Below the pieces are notes generated by a model. That model saw nothing but the letters and a program-made list of their open reading frames with translations, did not search any database and had not been told where the DNA came from. Shown here piece after piece: positions 10,101-18,422 of a stretch of DNA of 64,000 bases. Each line of letters opens with the position of its first letter. Position 1 is the first letter of the stretch. Position numbers and translations under genes: made by a program. The stretch comes from JACCTI01 sp038237435 (GTDB lineage: Bacteria; Verrucomicrobiota; Verrucomicrobiia; Chthoniobacterales; UBA10450), in the NCBI GenBank assembly GCA_038237435.1, contig JBBRYT010000001.1, forward strand, positions 372,001 through 436,000, read 5' to 3'.

Positions 10101-10612
10101 GCCGGCGTATCGGGCGAGAGTTCGAACTTGTTGATCGTGGCTTCGACCATGTTCTCCTTACCTTCCAAGAGATAAGTGAGAAGAATTTTGTATTGGATCA
10201 GCTGCGTTGCTTCGCCTTGCAGCTCAGAGGCATTGCTGGTCAGCAATTCTTGAAAACGTTTGCGCGCTTCCGCCCAATTTTTTTGCAGGAACGGAATCTC
10301 CGACAGATTGAAACGCGCATTCCAAAATTTCGGATCGGCCGCGAGCGCTTTTTGCAGCGCCTTCTCCGCATTCGGATAATCCTTCTGCCGCATTTGGATG
10401 ACGCCACGCAGATTGGCCGATTCAGCCAAGTCCGGCTGGCGCGCGTCGATCGCATCGAGATCCTTCAGCGCGGCATCGTAATTATTCGCGTCAAATGCCT
10501 TGAACGCTTTGTCATACATCGACTCCAGTTCGGTCTTGGACGGGGCCACGTTATTGGCCGCGAAAGAGCTGAGAACTAAGAGGGAAATCGTCGCGAATTT
10601 ACGAATCTTCAT
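7163..10612 (-). CDS. Large membrane TPR protein with repeated beta-strand C-terminus
   Basis: 1149 aa from the ATG at 10612 (MKIRKFATISLLVLSSFAA, a signal peptide or anchor); the open frame continues upstream but overlaps coaX. Residues 25-430 hold TPR repeats in two similar blocks, each ending in a GWL signature (LYEVGWLEKP; FFDLGWLQSP). A Ser/Thr/Ala/Pro-rich linker leads to one membrane helix (LIGALVLAAILLFGMAVLP), followed by about 250 residues rich in Pro, Glu, Val and Ala. The last 200 residues contain at least six related strands of the type SFEIASLQLTPS, SFNIAGLQLVSG, AFQISTVEFSPS and TFEITSVQLGG. I do not recognise the family. The layout suggests an envelope scaffold with TPRs on one side of a membrane and a repeated beta domain on the other. 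It sits 68 nt downstream of coaX. Confidence 0.82.
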   Translation of the reverse strand: MKIRKFATISLLVLSSFAANNVAPSKTELESMYDKAFKAFDANNYDAALKDLDAIDARQPDLAESANLRGVIQMRQKDYPNAEKALQKALAADPKFWNARFNLSEIPFLQKNWAEARKRFQELLTSNASELQGEATQLIQYKILLTYLLEGKENMVEATINKFELSPDTPAVHYANAAVALNKKDDKAAKDALATAEKTFSPQLNKLFAESLYEVGWLEKPAGQTRAALELNSAVEKAAKTKVFAKEKFDEAEQALQQHDLTAARRLIDEADTSDPNQAPVLNLRGEILLEQKDYDGAENEFKKAARVDPKYRDAQYNLALIPFKKKDYTKARERFESLFSSTTGADKDRAAQLIKYKVYLTYLLEGKDARAQKMMEQFQFTGDTPALYYAQAAWEFKHDNASKANDWVTSARKIYSPALNGVFSDAFFDLGWLQSPAASAATAVAEASTTETAPSIEPTPIPSIKLAQNNQTKLNDPLTQAAQSIPIVPGMEATTSKAGGSPPASSMLSASASPSVETPVASTASPAAAKAVVANSTEPESSPVVEEAVTKPAPSVAKTTTAPVATAATSSPATLLAPAKVREWSEPSWSDRLDGRTMLIGALVLAAILLFGMAVLPSFLRSQKAPPRRAVSSPASGPKFRTAEAVSGVEEYVTPTRLAGGPPQVSLQLRASEPALRRAVMPLGKSGRTFGNGQGNGNGHGLAAAPIVAPVENFVQPDVITPAVVEPMFEGVGEPQPIEAEPAVAFAPTPTEEFVVPTAFTPEPAFVSEPEPVFAETPAEPVFATSEMEPAAVVAESAVEEFQAPEPVVAETETDFEAAAPEPVVEPEPFEEPVAAVEEISEPIGQGAPIPFLAPVEAAAEPVVETEKPLSIFARAKAATAALAGIGALRHSVETSPAPSSVVSSEPAAQQPTTPVVTMPQPTPTPSPVIRTGPTSPMAGGAPQASPTAGGMHTSVQLTFSFEIASLQLTPSFKMGAISLKPTSKIVSMRLSPSQHPQPAMNLQVTFEIATMQLAGNALGMVRLTPSQQQRPNIISSPSFNIAGLQLVSGEGAAPVQLTPSQQGQASVLVTAAFQISTVEFSPSFDIASIVLNSSSKNVQVQLPGAGAGAIEGAPTFEITSVQLGGSGELAMMSLHPQGGGPAAAPRA

Positions 10613-10680
10613 GCCTGGGAACATGGAACCGCTGTCATGCCGCGATGACAAGCAATTTTTCCGCCAGACCGATACCTTCG

Positions 10681-11421
10681 CTAAATATTCAAATTCGCGA
10701 TGATTCTGAGGCCTTCCAAGGTCAGCCCGGGGCGGACCGCCTCGATTTCCGGCATCCTGCGGGCGATCAACTGCGCATAGCCGCCTGTGGCAACAACGCG
10801 CACCTTTTTTCGCGTGGAGAATTCCGCGCAAATGGAGCGGAGGATTTCCCTGACCAGGCCTCGATATCCATAGATCGCGCCGGCCAGCATCGCATCGCGC
10901 GTTGTTTTTCCGATGGCGGCGCGCGGTTCGCGCAAGCTCAACTTCGGCAGCAAGGCGGTGCGTTGATATAAGAAATTGGTCATCGATTCCAAACCCGGAG
11001 CGATCACACCACCGACGTAATCGCAATTTTCCGAAACGACATCGAACGTCACGGCCGTCCCAAAATCCACCACCACCGCCGGACTGCCGTAAAGCTTTGC
11101 CACCGCTACGGCATTGGCCAGACGATCCGCGCCGATCGTCTCCGGCTTCGGATATTTCACCCCCACACCGAGGCGCGATTTCGCGTTCAGAAAAAATACG
11201 CGCGTTTTCCCAGCAGCTTGCCTAACGAGTGCATTTCGCGCCGGAACAACCGATGAAACAACGATCGTCCCGATCTTGTGCGTAGAAAAAATTCGCCGCA
11301 GCGCAGATTGCGTCAGTTTCGGAGTCGGAATTTGGGAAGGACGTCCGACACGCTTCGTGGTCGACGAAGCGAACTTCGTAAACGAATTGCTGATGTCGAT
11401 GAGTAAGTAATCGACTTTCAC
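10681..11421 (-). CDS. coaX: Type III pantothenate kinase
   Basis: 246 aa, normal length. It has the ASKHA phosphate loop (LLIDISNSFTKFA, in place of the more common DxGNTxxK), the central VVDFGTAVTFDVV and GGVIAPGLE, and a C-terminal RVVATGGYAQLI. It phosphorylates pantothenate at the first step of CoA synthesis, is insensitive to CoA feedback and needs a monovalent cation in known members. The split coaC and coaB genes at 43.7 kb belong to the same pathway. A dispersed-motif copy at 11220-11230 is read here as ALVRQ, using a rare AGG codon. Confidence 0.92.
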   Translation of the reverse strand: MKVDYLLIDISNSFTKFASSTTKRVGRPSQIPTPKLTQSALRRIFSTHKIGTIVVSSVVPARNALVRQAAGKTRVFFLNAKSRLGVGVKYPKPETIGADRLANAVAVAKLYGSPAVVVDFGTAVTFDVVSENCDYVGGVIAPGLESMTNFLYQRTALLPKLSLREPRAAIGKTTRDAMLAGAIYGYRGLVREILRSICAEFSTRKKVRVVATGGYAQLIARRMPEIEAVRPGLTLEGLRIIANLNI

Positions 11422-11482
11422 CCTCGTTCAGCGGCTACACGGCGCGCTCGACGGCGTCAAGCCGCGCGCGTAGTTTCGGCCC

Positions 11483-12469
11483 GTGAGAAAACTGGTCCAT
11501 CGTCCGCGGCGGCTGCGCAATTCCGCGGGCGTGCGCAATCTTGTGCGCGAGACAAAACTCAGCGTGCACGACTTCGTTCTGCCGCTCTTCATCAGCGAAA
11601 GGCTCTCAGTAAAACGCGAGATTGCGAGCATGCCGGGCGTTTTCCAGCACTCGTTAGGCGACGCGGTCCAGGAAGCGCTGCAAGCCTTCGAACTCGGACT
11701 CCAAGCCGTGCTGCTTTTTGGAATTCCTTCCGAAAAAGACGAACAAGCATCGGGAGCTTTCGCCGAAAAAGGAATCGTGCAGGAAACAGTTCGTGCGATC
11801 AAAAAGGCGTGCCCCGATCTCGTCGTTATTACGGATGTTTGTCTGTGCGAATACATGAGCCACGGGCACTGCGGCGTGACCCAACGCGACGGTGAACATT
11901 TCCATGTCTTGAACGATGAGAGTGTCGAATTGCTGGTGAAATCTGCGGTTTCGCATGCAAAAGCCGGCGCGGATTTTGTGGCGCCGAGCGACATGATGGA
12001 CGGGCGCATCGGCGCCATTCGCGAAGCTCTCGATGCCGAAGGTTTCACCGAGACCGGCATCATTAGTTACGCGGTCAAATTTGCTTCCTCATTCTACGGT
12101 CCGTTCCGCGAGGCCGCGGAAAGTCCACCGCAATTTGGCGATCGCCGTTCGTATCAAATGGATCCGGCTAACGGCGCGGAAGCGATGCGCGAAGCCGCGC
12201 TCGATGTCGAAGAAGGCGCGGATGTTCTCATGATAAAACCAGCCTTGCCTTATCTCGATATTCTTTGGCGCGTGCGCGAACGATTCGGAAAACCGACCGC
12301 GGTTTATCACGTGAGTGGCGAGTTCGCCATGGTCAAAGCCGGCGCGGCCAAAGGATGTTTCGAAGAACGCGCCGCCGTGCTCGAAATCATGACCTCGCTC
12401 AAACGCGCCGGGGCCGACATGATCGTGACTTACTGGGCGAAAGAATTAGCGGAATGGACGCGAGCCTAA
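11483..12469 (+). CDS. hemB: Porphobilinogen synthase (5-aminolevulinate dehydratase)
   Basis: 328 aa from a GTG start at 11483, which gives the usual N-terminus (RPRRLRNSAGVRNLVRE). The zinc-site motif DVCLCEYMSHGHCG carries three Cys, so this is a zinc-type enzyme. The two active-site lysines are in YAVKFASSFYGPF and MIKPALPYLD. It condenses two 5-aminolevulinates to porphobilinogen in haem synthesis; hemQ at 49.3-50.1 kb belongs to the same pathway. The stop TAA at 12467-12469 lies inside a motif variant (GCCTAACGAAT). A further exact copy at 11649-11659 encodes HSLGD. The 3' end overlaps the next gene by 16 nt. Confidence 0.96.
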   Translation: MRKLVHRPRRLRNSAGVRNLVRETKLSVHDFVLPLFISERLSVKREIASMPGVFQHSLGDAVQEALQAFELGLQAVLLFGIPSEKDEQASGAFAEKGIVQETVRAIKKACPDLVVITDVCLCEYMSHGHCGVTQRDGEHFHVLNDESVELLVKSAVSHAKAGADFVAPSDMMDGRIGAIREALDAEGFTETGIISYAVKFASSFYGPFREAAESPPQFGDRRSYQMDPANGAEAMREAALDVEEGADVLMIKPALPYLDILWRVRERFGKPTAVYHVSGEFAMVKAGAAKGCFEERAAVLEIMTSLKRAGADMIVTYWAKELAEWTRA

Positions 12470-13188
12470 CGAATAGTAAGCGCGGCGAAACCGAAGCGCA
12501 TCGGCGTTTGAAACGGCTCGCGGCGTTGTGGGCCCAGGCGCAGGGATACAGCGCGTGTGCGGTGGAAGTGAGCCTGCCCCAATGCCGTTATCGCGCGGAC
12601 GTTGCTGCTTATCGGCCAATGGGCAGCGAACCCGGAACCACCGCAATTTTCGAATGCAAACAAGTGCTGAGCGACCTGCGTCGCGACAATTGCTGCAGCA
12701 CTTCTGCGCGAGTCCGACTCGAAACGGTGAACAAGCGACGTCAGGTCCTGGAGAAACATTTGCGGGTGCATTACCCGACCTTGAGAGGAGGCGAATCGCT
12801 CTTTGCCGAATTCGATTCGCACGATTTCACCGCGATCGAACATCACAATTATGGACGGGTAATCCGCGAGATCGGCGCGCTGCAAAACAAAATTCGCGGC
12901 GCGACGAAATTTGAATGCCTGACCCGGTATCGTTGCGCAAATTTGTTCTATCTGGTTTTGCCTAACGAGTTATTTCGTGAACCGGAATTGCCCCTGGGCT
13001 GGGGCGCGCTGGTCGAAAACGGCGAGACGTTGGCCTTGCAACAAAAACCAATCTGGCACGACAACACCGTAGAAAGCCGGCTGCGTTTTCTGCACCGCAT
13101 CGCGCAGGCCGGCACACGAAACCTAAACAAGCAGCTCGAGATCGATTTCGAGCAAGTGCACGCGCTGGCGCGGGTCGTCAGAATCTAA
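12454..13188 (+). CDS. Possible PD-(D/E)XK-fold protein, function unknown
   Basis: 244 aa from the ATG at 12454, in frame with a longer open frame that would lie wholly inside hemB and is rejected. The first 75 residues contain EAHRRLKRLAALWAQAQG, then VEVSLPQCRYRADVAAY and about 20 residues later AIFECKQVLSDLRRDN. The order Glu - Asp in a strand - ExK (FECK) is the active-site pattern of PD-(D/E)XK nucleases such as the MmcB/CoiA-like group. The rest (LPNELFREPELPLGWGAL) resembles the tail of such nuclease-like proteins. A DNA repair or DNA-handling role is possible but not shown. The gene overlaps hemB by 16 nt at its start and gpmI by 11 nt at its end (convergent). The LPNEL comes from an exact dispersed-motif copy at 12960. 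Confidence 0.6.
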   Translation: MDASLTNSKRGETEAHRRLKRLAALWAQAQGYSACAVEVSLPQCRYRADVAAYRPMGSEPGTTAIFECKQVLSDLRRDNCCSTSARVRLETVNKRRQVLEKHLRVHYPTLRGGESLFAEFDSHDFTAIEHHNYGRVIREIGALQNKIRGATKFECLTRYRCANLFYLVLPNELFREPELPLGWGALVENGETLALQQKPIWHDNTVESRLRFLHRIAQAGTRNLNKQLEIDFEQVHALARVVRI

Positions 13189-14710
13189 CGAGTAGATTGT
13201 GTCCCGTCATTTCCGCTGGTTGTTTCAAACCGAGCAGGAAAAGAAGAGTCGGCGCCACATCAGCCAGAATTCCATCTTCGACGCGAAACTTCTGAGCGTC
13301 GTCTGCGACATAGATGAGGTGAACAAGGTTCGTGGTGTGCGCGGTATTCGGCGAACCATCCGGATTGCGCATCAATTCGCAATTTCCGTGGTCGGCGGTG
13401 ATCAGGCACTTCCCGCCTAACGAAAGCAAGGCCGGCACAATTTTCCCAACACATTCGTCGATCGTTTCGACGGCCTTGATCCCCGCTTCCACAACGCCGG
13501 TGTGGCCAACCATGTCGGGATTCGCGAAATTCAAAATGATCAGATCGTACTGCGACATCGTCTCCAAAACCGTCGCGGTCACTTCGCGCGCGCTCATTTC
13601 CGGCTGCAAATCGTAGGTCGCAACTTTCGGCGATGGAATGATCTTGCGGTCCTCGCCCTCATACGCCTTCTCCACACCGCCGTTAAAAAAGTAGGTGACG
13701 TGCGGATATTTTTCCGTCTCGGCGATGCGCAGTTGTCTTTTGCCTGCTGCGCGCGCGACTTCGCCTAAAATTTGCGCCAATTTTTCCGGCGCGAAAACGT
13801 AGGGCGAATTGTAGGTCGCATCGTACTCCGTCAGGGTGACGTAGTGAACCCGCGGTTGAACGCGACGATCGAAGCCTTGGAAGTCCTCATCGAGAAAGGC
13901 CTGAGAAAGTTGACGCGCGCGGTCGGCGCGGAAATTGAAGAAGAAAACGACGTCGCCATCACGAAGACGCTGTTCGTTAGGGTGCGAAAAAATCAGCGCG
14001 GGCATGAATTCATCCGTGATGCCCTGCTTGTATTCTTCGCGCACAGCGGCAGCCGGTGTGGTGTCGCGAACTCCGCCTTCACCAAAAACGATTGCGTTCC
14101 ATGCGCGCTTGGTGCGATCCCAGCGCCGATCGCGATCCATCGCATAATAACGACCGACAACAGTCGCGATCCGTGCGCCAGCCGATTTCAAAGCGGCTTC
14201 ACATTTGTCGAGAAAATCGCCGCCGCCAGTTGGTGAGGTGTCACGACCATCGGTAAAAGCGTGCACCATGATGTCGGTTACGCCGGCTGCTTTCGCCGCT
14301 TGCGCCAAAGCAATGAGATGCTCGTAGTGGCTGTGCACGCCGCCATCAGAAACCAATCCGAGAAAATGAAGGCGCGTGTTTTTCGCCTTGAGAAACGTCT
14401 CTTGCAGGACGTGATTTTTTTTTAGCTCGCCTTCCGCGATCGCTTTATTGATGCGGGTCAGGTCCTGATAAACGACGCGCCCCGCGCCCAAGTTCAGATG
14501 ACCTACTTCAGAATTTCCCATTTGCCCTTCGGGAAGGCCAACATCCAAACCGCTCGCACTTAACGTTCCGCCGGGATACTTCCGATAAATTTCGTCGTGA
14601 ACCGGAGTCCGCGCGAGCAAAGTGGCATCGCCGTTTTTTTCGCGCGCGGCTCGGCCGCCGGGATTAATCCCCCAGCCATCGCGAATCAGGAGCATGACCG
14701 GTTTGCTCAT
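13178..14710 (-). CDS. gpmI: 2,3-bisphosphoglycerate-independent phosphoglycerate mutase
   Basis: 510 aa from the ATG at 14710 (MSKPVMLLIRDGWG); a start 11 codons earlier would add residues ahead of the conserved N-terminus. Visible signatures are DGWG (metal Asp), GNSEVGHLNLGAGR with the catalytic Ser, HAFTDGRDTSP, KYPHVTYFFNGG and ITADHGNCE, all metal or substrate residues of the family. It interconverts 3- and 2-phosphoglycerate with two Mn2+ through a phosphoserine. It is divergent from the next gene and overlaps the convergent nuclease-like gene by 11 nt at the 3' ends. It is an intact glycolytic enzyme. Confidence 0.96.
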   Translation of the reverse strand: MSKPVMLLIRDGWGINPGGRAAREKNGDATLLARTPVHDEIYRKYPGGTLSASGLDVGLPEGQMGNSEVGHLNLGAGRVVYQDLTRINKAIAEGELKKNHVLQETFLKAKNTRLHFLGLVSDGGVHSHYEHLIALAQAAKAAGVTDIMVHAFTDGRDTSPTGGGDFLDKCEAALKSAGARIATVVGRYYAMDRDRRWDRTKRAWNAIVFGEGGVRDTTPAAAVREEYKQGITDEFMPALIFSHPNEQRLRDGDVVFFFNFRADRARQLSQAFLDEDFQGFDRRVQPRVHYVTLTEYDATYNSPYVFAPEKLAQILGEVARAAGKRQLRIAETEKYPHVTYFFNGGVEKAYEGEDRKIIPSPKVATYDLQPEMSAREVTATVLETMSQYDLIILNFANPDMVGHTGVVEAGIKAVETIDECVGKIVPALLSLGGKCLITADHGNCELMRNPDGSPNTAHTTNLVHLIYVADDAQKFRVEDGILADVAPTLLFLLGLKQPAEMTGHNLLVRF

Positions 14711-14790
14711 GCGAGCGACTGTGCCGACGCGACGCGCTGGCACAAGCGGGTTCTTTCGTTGACAGCAAAGAAGACGCGCCGCTACATCGC

Positions 14791-16074
14791 TTGGTGAAAT
14801 GGCGGAACCAGCTCCTGGCGCTTTTCTGCCTCGTCGTCTTCCTCGGGCTCGGTGTTCTCTATTTTCAACACTGGGTGGTGCAGAAACCGTTCGGAATTAT
14901 TCTCTTCATCGGCGAAGGACTCGACGCGGCGCGCCTGCCGATGACGAGGATCTACGCGGGCGGCGCGAACACACCGCTAACGGTGGATGCGCTGACGAAT
15001 TCGGCCTTGCTGCGTAACTACTCGTTAGACTCCGCCATTCCTGATCAAGCAGCCGCCGCGACCGCGTTCGCGACGGGTGTGAAAGTGAAGAACGGCACGC
15101 TCGGAATCGATGCCGAAGGGAAAAGCCTACAAAATCTTTTCGAGATCGCGCGCGAAAGCGGGCGCGTGACCGGCCTGGTGACAAATGCGCTCGTGACCGA
15201 TCCGACCTCGGCTGCTTTCTATGCGCACACAAATAAGATCGACGAACGCGAAGAACTCGCGCGCAGTCTCGCGCAAGAAGCAGCAATCGATGTGGTCCTC
15301 GGTGGCGGCGCGGCCGATTTTCTTCCGATCGGCAAAGGCGGCCGACGCGGCGACGATCTCGATCTGATCCAGGAAATGCGCGATCGCGGTTATGAAGTGT
15401 CGCAAAACCTTGAGGACCTTGATGCCGTTCCGCGGTGGCGAAGGGCGAAAGTTTTCGGACTCTTCGCTCAGGCAGAGCTCGCTTTTTCCGATGAGGTCGG
15501 ACGCGGCGGCGACCAGCCGAGCTTGTCCGACATGGTGCGCCGTGCCATCGAACTTCTGCAATTTAACAGCGGCGGTTATGTACTGGTGGTGGACGCGGCG
15601 CTCATGGGGCGAGCGGCGCGAGAAAATAAGAGCGAACGCACGTTAGCGGAGACGGTCGAGTTGGATCGCGCGATCGCGGTGGCGCAACGCTACGCTGGTA
15701 CCAAGTCGATGATCATTGTTTGCGGCGATGTGGGAATCGGCGGTTCAACCTTAAGTGGTTCGCCGCCGCTGGAACACGAGAAAGGCGAAAACGAAGAGGT
15801 GCTGCCTAACGAGTCCAAGTTTACCTGGGCCACCGGGCCGAATGGGCCGCACGAAATGCCAACTCCAGCCGTGGAAGAAAATGGAGATGATCCGATCACG
15901 CCGAGGGTGCCCCCCGCGAATTCCGCATTGGAGCAACCCGCTGCGGTTTACCTGCCGGCAGCACAGAATAGTGCCGGGGATGTTGTAGCGTTTGGAGTTG
16001 GATTGGGCACCGATCCCTTGCAGGGAAGCTTGGACAGTACTGCGATTTTTGAGCTGATCAGAGATAGCTTTTGA
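14791..16074 (+). CDS. Membrane-anchored alkaline-phosphatase-like pseudoenzyme
   Basis: 427 aa counted from a TTG at 14791 (a GTG follows directly). An N-terminal membrane helix (LLALFCLVVFLGLGVLYF) precedes a PhoA-fold domain. The family framework is clear: IILFIGEGLDAARLP, AAATAFATGVKVKNGTLGID, TNALVTDPTSAAFYAH, LAETVELDRAI. The catalytic set is lost: the nucleophile Ser (normally TDSA) is Gln86 in PDQAA, and the first metal Asp is Glu42. The metal block E-D-H is D268, G273 and R277, the ADH motif reads GDV, and the last metal His reads Asn (NSAGDV). It is unlikely to be a phosphatase and may bind a ligand or act as a scaffold outside the membrane. LPNES comes from a motif copy at 15804. 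Confidence 0.8.
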   Translation: MVKWRNQLLALFCLVVFLGLGVLYFQHWVVQKPFGIILFIGEGLDAARLPMTRIYAGGANTPLTVDALTNSALLRNYSLDSAIPDQAAAATAFATGVKVKNGTLGIDAEGKSLQNLFEIARESGRVTGLVTNALVTDPTSAAFYAHTNKIDEREELARSLAQEAAIDVVLGGGAADFLPIGKGGRRGDDLDLIQEMRDRGYEVSQNLEDLDAVPRWRRAKVFGLFAQAELAFSDEVGRGGDQPSLSDMVRRAIELLQFNSGGYVLVVDAALMGRAARENKSERTLAETVELDRAIAVAQRYAGTKSMIIVCGDVGIGGSTLSGSPPLEHEKGENEEVLPNESKFTWATGPNGPHEMPTPAVEENGDDPITPRVPPANSALEQPAAVYLPAAQNSAGDVVAFGVGLGTDPLQGSLDSTAIFELIRDSF

Positions 16075-16106
16075 CGCGCGCCTCACGTCTCGTCCGCCAA
16101 ATAAAA

Positions 16107-16134
16107 CCGCCGGTCGGCGTGAACCGACCGGCGG
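16107..16134. terminator. Hairpin terminator between convergent genes
   Basis: An 11-bp perfect GC-rich stem (16107-16117 with 16124-16134) closes a 6-nt loop, preceded by AAAA and followed by AGAAAA. It lies between the stop of the phosphatase-like gene and the stop of the minus-strand discoidin-like gene, and suits both. Confidence 0.7.
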
Positions 16135-16153
16135 AGAAAAGAGCTACGAAAAG

Positions 16154-17470
16154 TTAACGACTGATCGGAACCAGCACCGGCACGAAAGTGAAAGGCGGTG
16201 GCTGCGGCAATGACGGCGGGGGACCTTCGGCCGGAGGCGCCGCTTCCGCAGGACTCTGCGGCATATCTTTCGCTTCGAGCATTGTCTTGCCGTCCAGCGA
16301 GGTCTTGCCATCACCTTCGTAACCGCCACCGGCATTCTCATTCGCTGCCAGGAGCGTATTCACTTTGCCGCTTCCGAAAGCAGCTACTTCAGCAACTGCA
16401 AAGGCCGAGTCCGACTGCGTTGATGGCGTCCAACGCATCATGACGTAACGCCCGGTGGTGGCCGGAAAATCAAGTGACGCTCGTCCGCGAGTTCCATCAT
16501 CAGTAACGGAACCGACCGATTTCAGCGAAGCGAAGGCGACGTCATTGAGTTCGATGTTCTCGGGCGCCGTAGCGGACGGGCCAGTGCTGCGCGGCAACGA
16601 TTGAAGAACATAAAAATCGACCTTGCCAGCGCGCGGAGAATAAACCGCAGAAATGCGGCGCACCGTCGAGGGTTTTCCCAAATCGAAAACGGCCGTCGGC
16701 GAAGCGTCTTCCGCCGCGAAATTATAAGCCGTCGCTGGTTGATCATCGATCATGTTGTTCGCCTGGCGGGGCTCATTGCCGGAACTGACATAGAGCGCGC
16801 GACTCTTTGCATGAATATCGGCCAGGCTGTACGAGATTAGCGCGAAACTGTCGGACTTATCTTGCACCGAAAGCTTGCGAGCGCGCGGCGCGGTAAAGTC
16901 TGAAATCTGGCCAGTGGAATAAACCCCGAAACCGGCGAGACGTCCCGGTTGGTTCACATTGAAAGTGAGACGAATATATTTTGCATCGGTCGGCCCCAAA
17001 GATGTCTGGAGACCGTCGGATTTAAGCGGCTCCTCTACGACCGTATGCCACTGCGGACTGCTCATCGGCAATTTCGCACTCGAAGTTGCGATCGCGATCT
17101 CGCCCGTTGTGCCCTGATTCGAAAACGAAATCCGGCCGACATTTTCGATCTTAGGAAGCGAGACCAGAACGGTAGTGACGCCAGCCGGCAAGGCGTAGCC
17201 GACTGTAGGATCATCACAGAGCAACGCAGCTTCCGCAGCGTTTCTGTCTTCAGAATTGCTGCTCAATTGCAAATTAGCAATCGGACGACTCTGCGGCGCA
17301 GCTTCGACTTGTGCGCCAAGATGATAACGAGCCAGATTCTCTGGATAGCCCGCAGTCTGCTCGACGGCGAGCGGCGGAACTTTTTGGAGCCTGACATCGG
17401 AGCAAAAAACACTCGAGATGGCGGCTGATGTAATAAGGCTGCTGGTGAGCGAAGTTTTTATAATTCCCAT
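16154..17470 (-). CDS. Secreted protein with two discoidin-like (galactose-binding fold) domains
   Basis: 438 aa from the ATG at 17470. The N-terminus is a signal peptide (IIKTSLTSSLITSAAISSVFCS), perhaps lipidated at the Cys. Two F5/8-type-C-like beta-sandwich modules are suggested. The first includes CDDPTVGYALPAG...KYIRLTFN. The second includes MIDDQPATAYNF, VFDLGKPSTVRRISAVYS and GRYVMMRWTPS...VAEVAAFG. These are the 'loss of ordered structure, DLG, YVMLRW, EVxxFG' positions of the fold. The tail is Pro-rich. Such proteins bind glycans or cell-surface partners. No catalytic domain is visible. The assignment is from pattern only. Confidence 0.65.
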   Translation of the reverse strand: MGIIKTSLTSSLITSAAISSVFCSDVRLQKVPPLAVEQTAGYPENLARYHLGAQVEAAPQSRPIANLQLSSNSEDRNAAEAALLCDDPTVGYALPAGVTTVLVSLPKIENVGRISFSNQGTTGEIAIATSSAKLPMSSPQWHTVVEEPLKSDGLQTSLGPTDAKYIRLTFNVNQPGRLAGFGVYSTGQISDFTAPRARKLSVQDKSDSFALISYSLADIHAKSRALYVSSGNEPRQANNMIDDQPATAYNFAAEDASPTAVFDLGKPSTVRRISAVYSPRAGKVDFYVLQSLPRSTGPSATAPENIELNDVAFASLKSVGSVTDDGTRGRASLDFPATTGRYVMMRWTPSTQSDSAFAVAEVAAFGSGKVNTLLAANENAGGGYEGDGKTSLDGKTMLEAKDMPQSPAEAAPPAEGPPPSLPQPPPFTFVPVLVPISR

Positions 17471-17708
17471 AACCACAACAAAGATAATATTTGGATCGAC
17501 GGAGTCGGCAATGTGAATCTTCGCTCAAAACGAAGTTATTCGTCAACCATTAACATCGGCCGTGGCATCCACCGTGGTTTGGGTAGATTCGCATTAAGGC
17601 GAAACACCGGCGCGGTCCTTGTAAGAAGCGAATCACCAGCTTACGCGATGATTACGACAATCGCCTAACGAGTGCTGAATGCTGGAGAAAACTTCTGGGA
17701 AGGACCGC
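17471..17708. other. Intergenic stretch with one dispersed-motif copy
   Basis: 238 nt upstream of the discoidin-like gene, which should hold its promoter (minus strand). An exact GCCTAACGAGT lies at 17663-17673. No RNA gene or open frame of note seen. Confidence 0.5.
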
Positions 17709-18287
17709 TCAGTTCGTAGCGTAGAGTTGGCTCGTTGCTGCCCGAAACTTCCTTCCTCCGCTGTACGCGTAAAGCGGGACATACGAATTTTCATCTAACT
17801 CTTCCGCGCGAGACGCCATGAAATTGAAAGTTGGATCGAGCACATAGTTGCCGTGCTTTGTTTCCCAGATGAGCCAAGCGTGCGTTACACGACTGGTCGG
17901 GGCGCGCAGGCCGATGACTAGCCGCAAATTTTTCGCGCCACGAGCTTGCATTCGCCGATAAAGCGCGAGTGCCTTGCCTTTGCAATCCGCCGGCGCACCG
18001 GTCTCCACTTCCGCGGGTGTCCGCCATTCAATGTGATAGCCGTAAGGAATTTCGCGGAGATTGCCCATCCATTGATTGACGAGAGAAAGTGAAACATCGC
18101 CGTCCGCGTCGACTGATCGCGAAACGAGAATCGGACGTATGCGACTCATTTGACGATCGTAGGGTGTGGAATCGACGGAAAGGAAAATAGCCGACGCAAA
18201 GCTGGAAGCAGTGGAAAGACAGATAATAGCGGCGGCGAGAGCGAAAATCTTTCTCGGCGCAAAAGGCTGGAGGCTTATTAGAATCAT
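17709..18287 (-). CDS. Secreted transglutaminase-like cysteine peptidase (BTLCP-type)
   Basis: 192 aa with an N-terminal signal peptide (FALAAAIICLSTASSFASA). The catalytic triad of the bacterial transglutaminase-like family is visible in order: Cys in PADCKGKALALYRRM, His in RVTHAWLIWET and Asp in NYVLDPTF. Relatives in Proteobacteria (LapG group) cleave adhesins in the periplasm, but no adhesin or c-di-GMP receptor gene is next to this one. It may act on an envelope protein. The catalytic residues are intact. Confidence 0.72.
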   Translation of the reverse strand: MILISLQPFAPRKIFALAAAIICLSTASSFASAIFLSVDSTPYDRQMSRIRPILVSRSVDADGDVSLSLVNQWMGNLREIPYGYHIEWRTPAEVETGAPADCKGKALALYRRMQARGAKNLRLVIGLRAPTSRVTHAWLIWETKHGNYVLDPTFNFMASRAEELDENSYVPLYAYSGGRKFRAATSQLYATN

Positions 18288-18422
18288 GGACGTTATAGCC
18301 CATAAAAGCAGCAGCTATGCCAACGCCAGCGCAGTCCAGCGTCAGGATTGAATTCGACTCCCAACGCCCGGCGTTCTCGCGGGCGTGCCGAGAACAAATC
18401 GACGCAAGAAAGAAGTTCGGGG

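Noticed and set aside
10613..11026. N-terminal extension of the TPR reading frame
   Set aside because: It would overlap coaX on the same strand and has no conserved character; the ATG at 10612 starts directly on a signal peptide.
12265..12453. Upstream part of the nuclease-like open frame
   Set aside because: It is wholly inside hemB in another frame and Arg-rich; the ATG at 12454 gives a sensible N-terminus.
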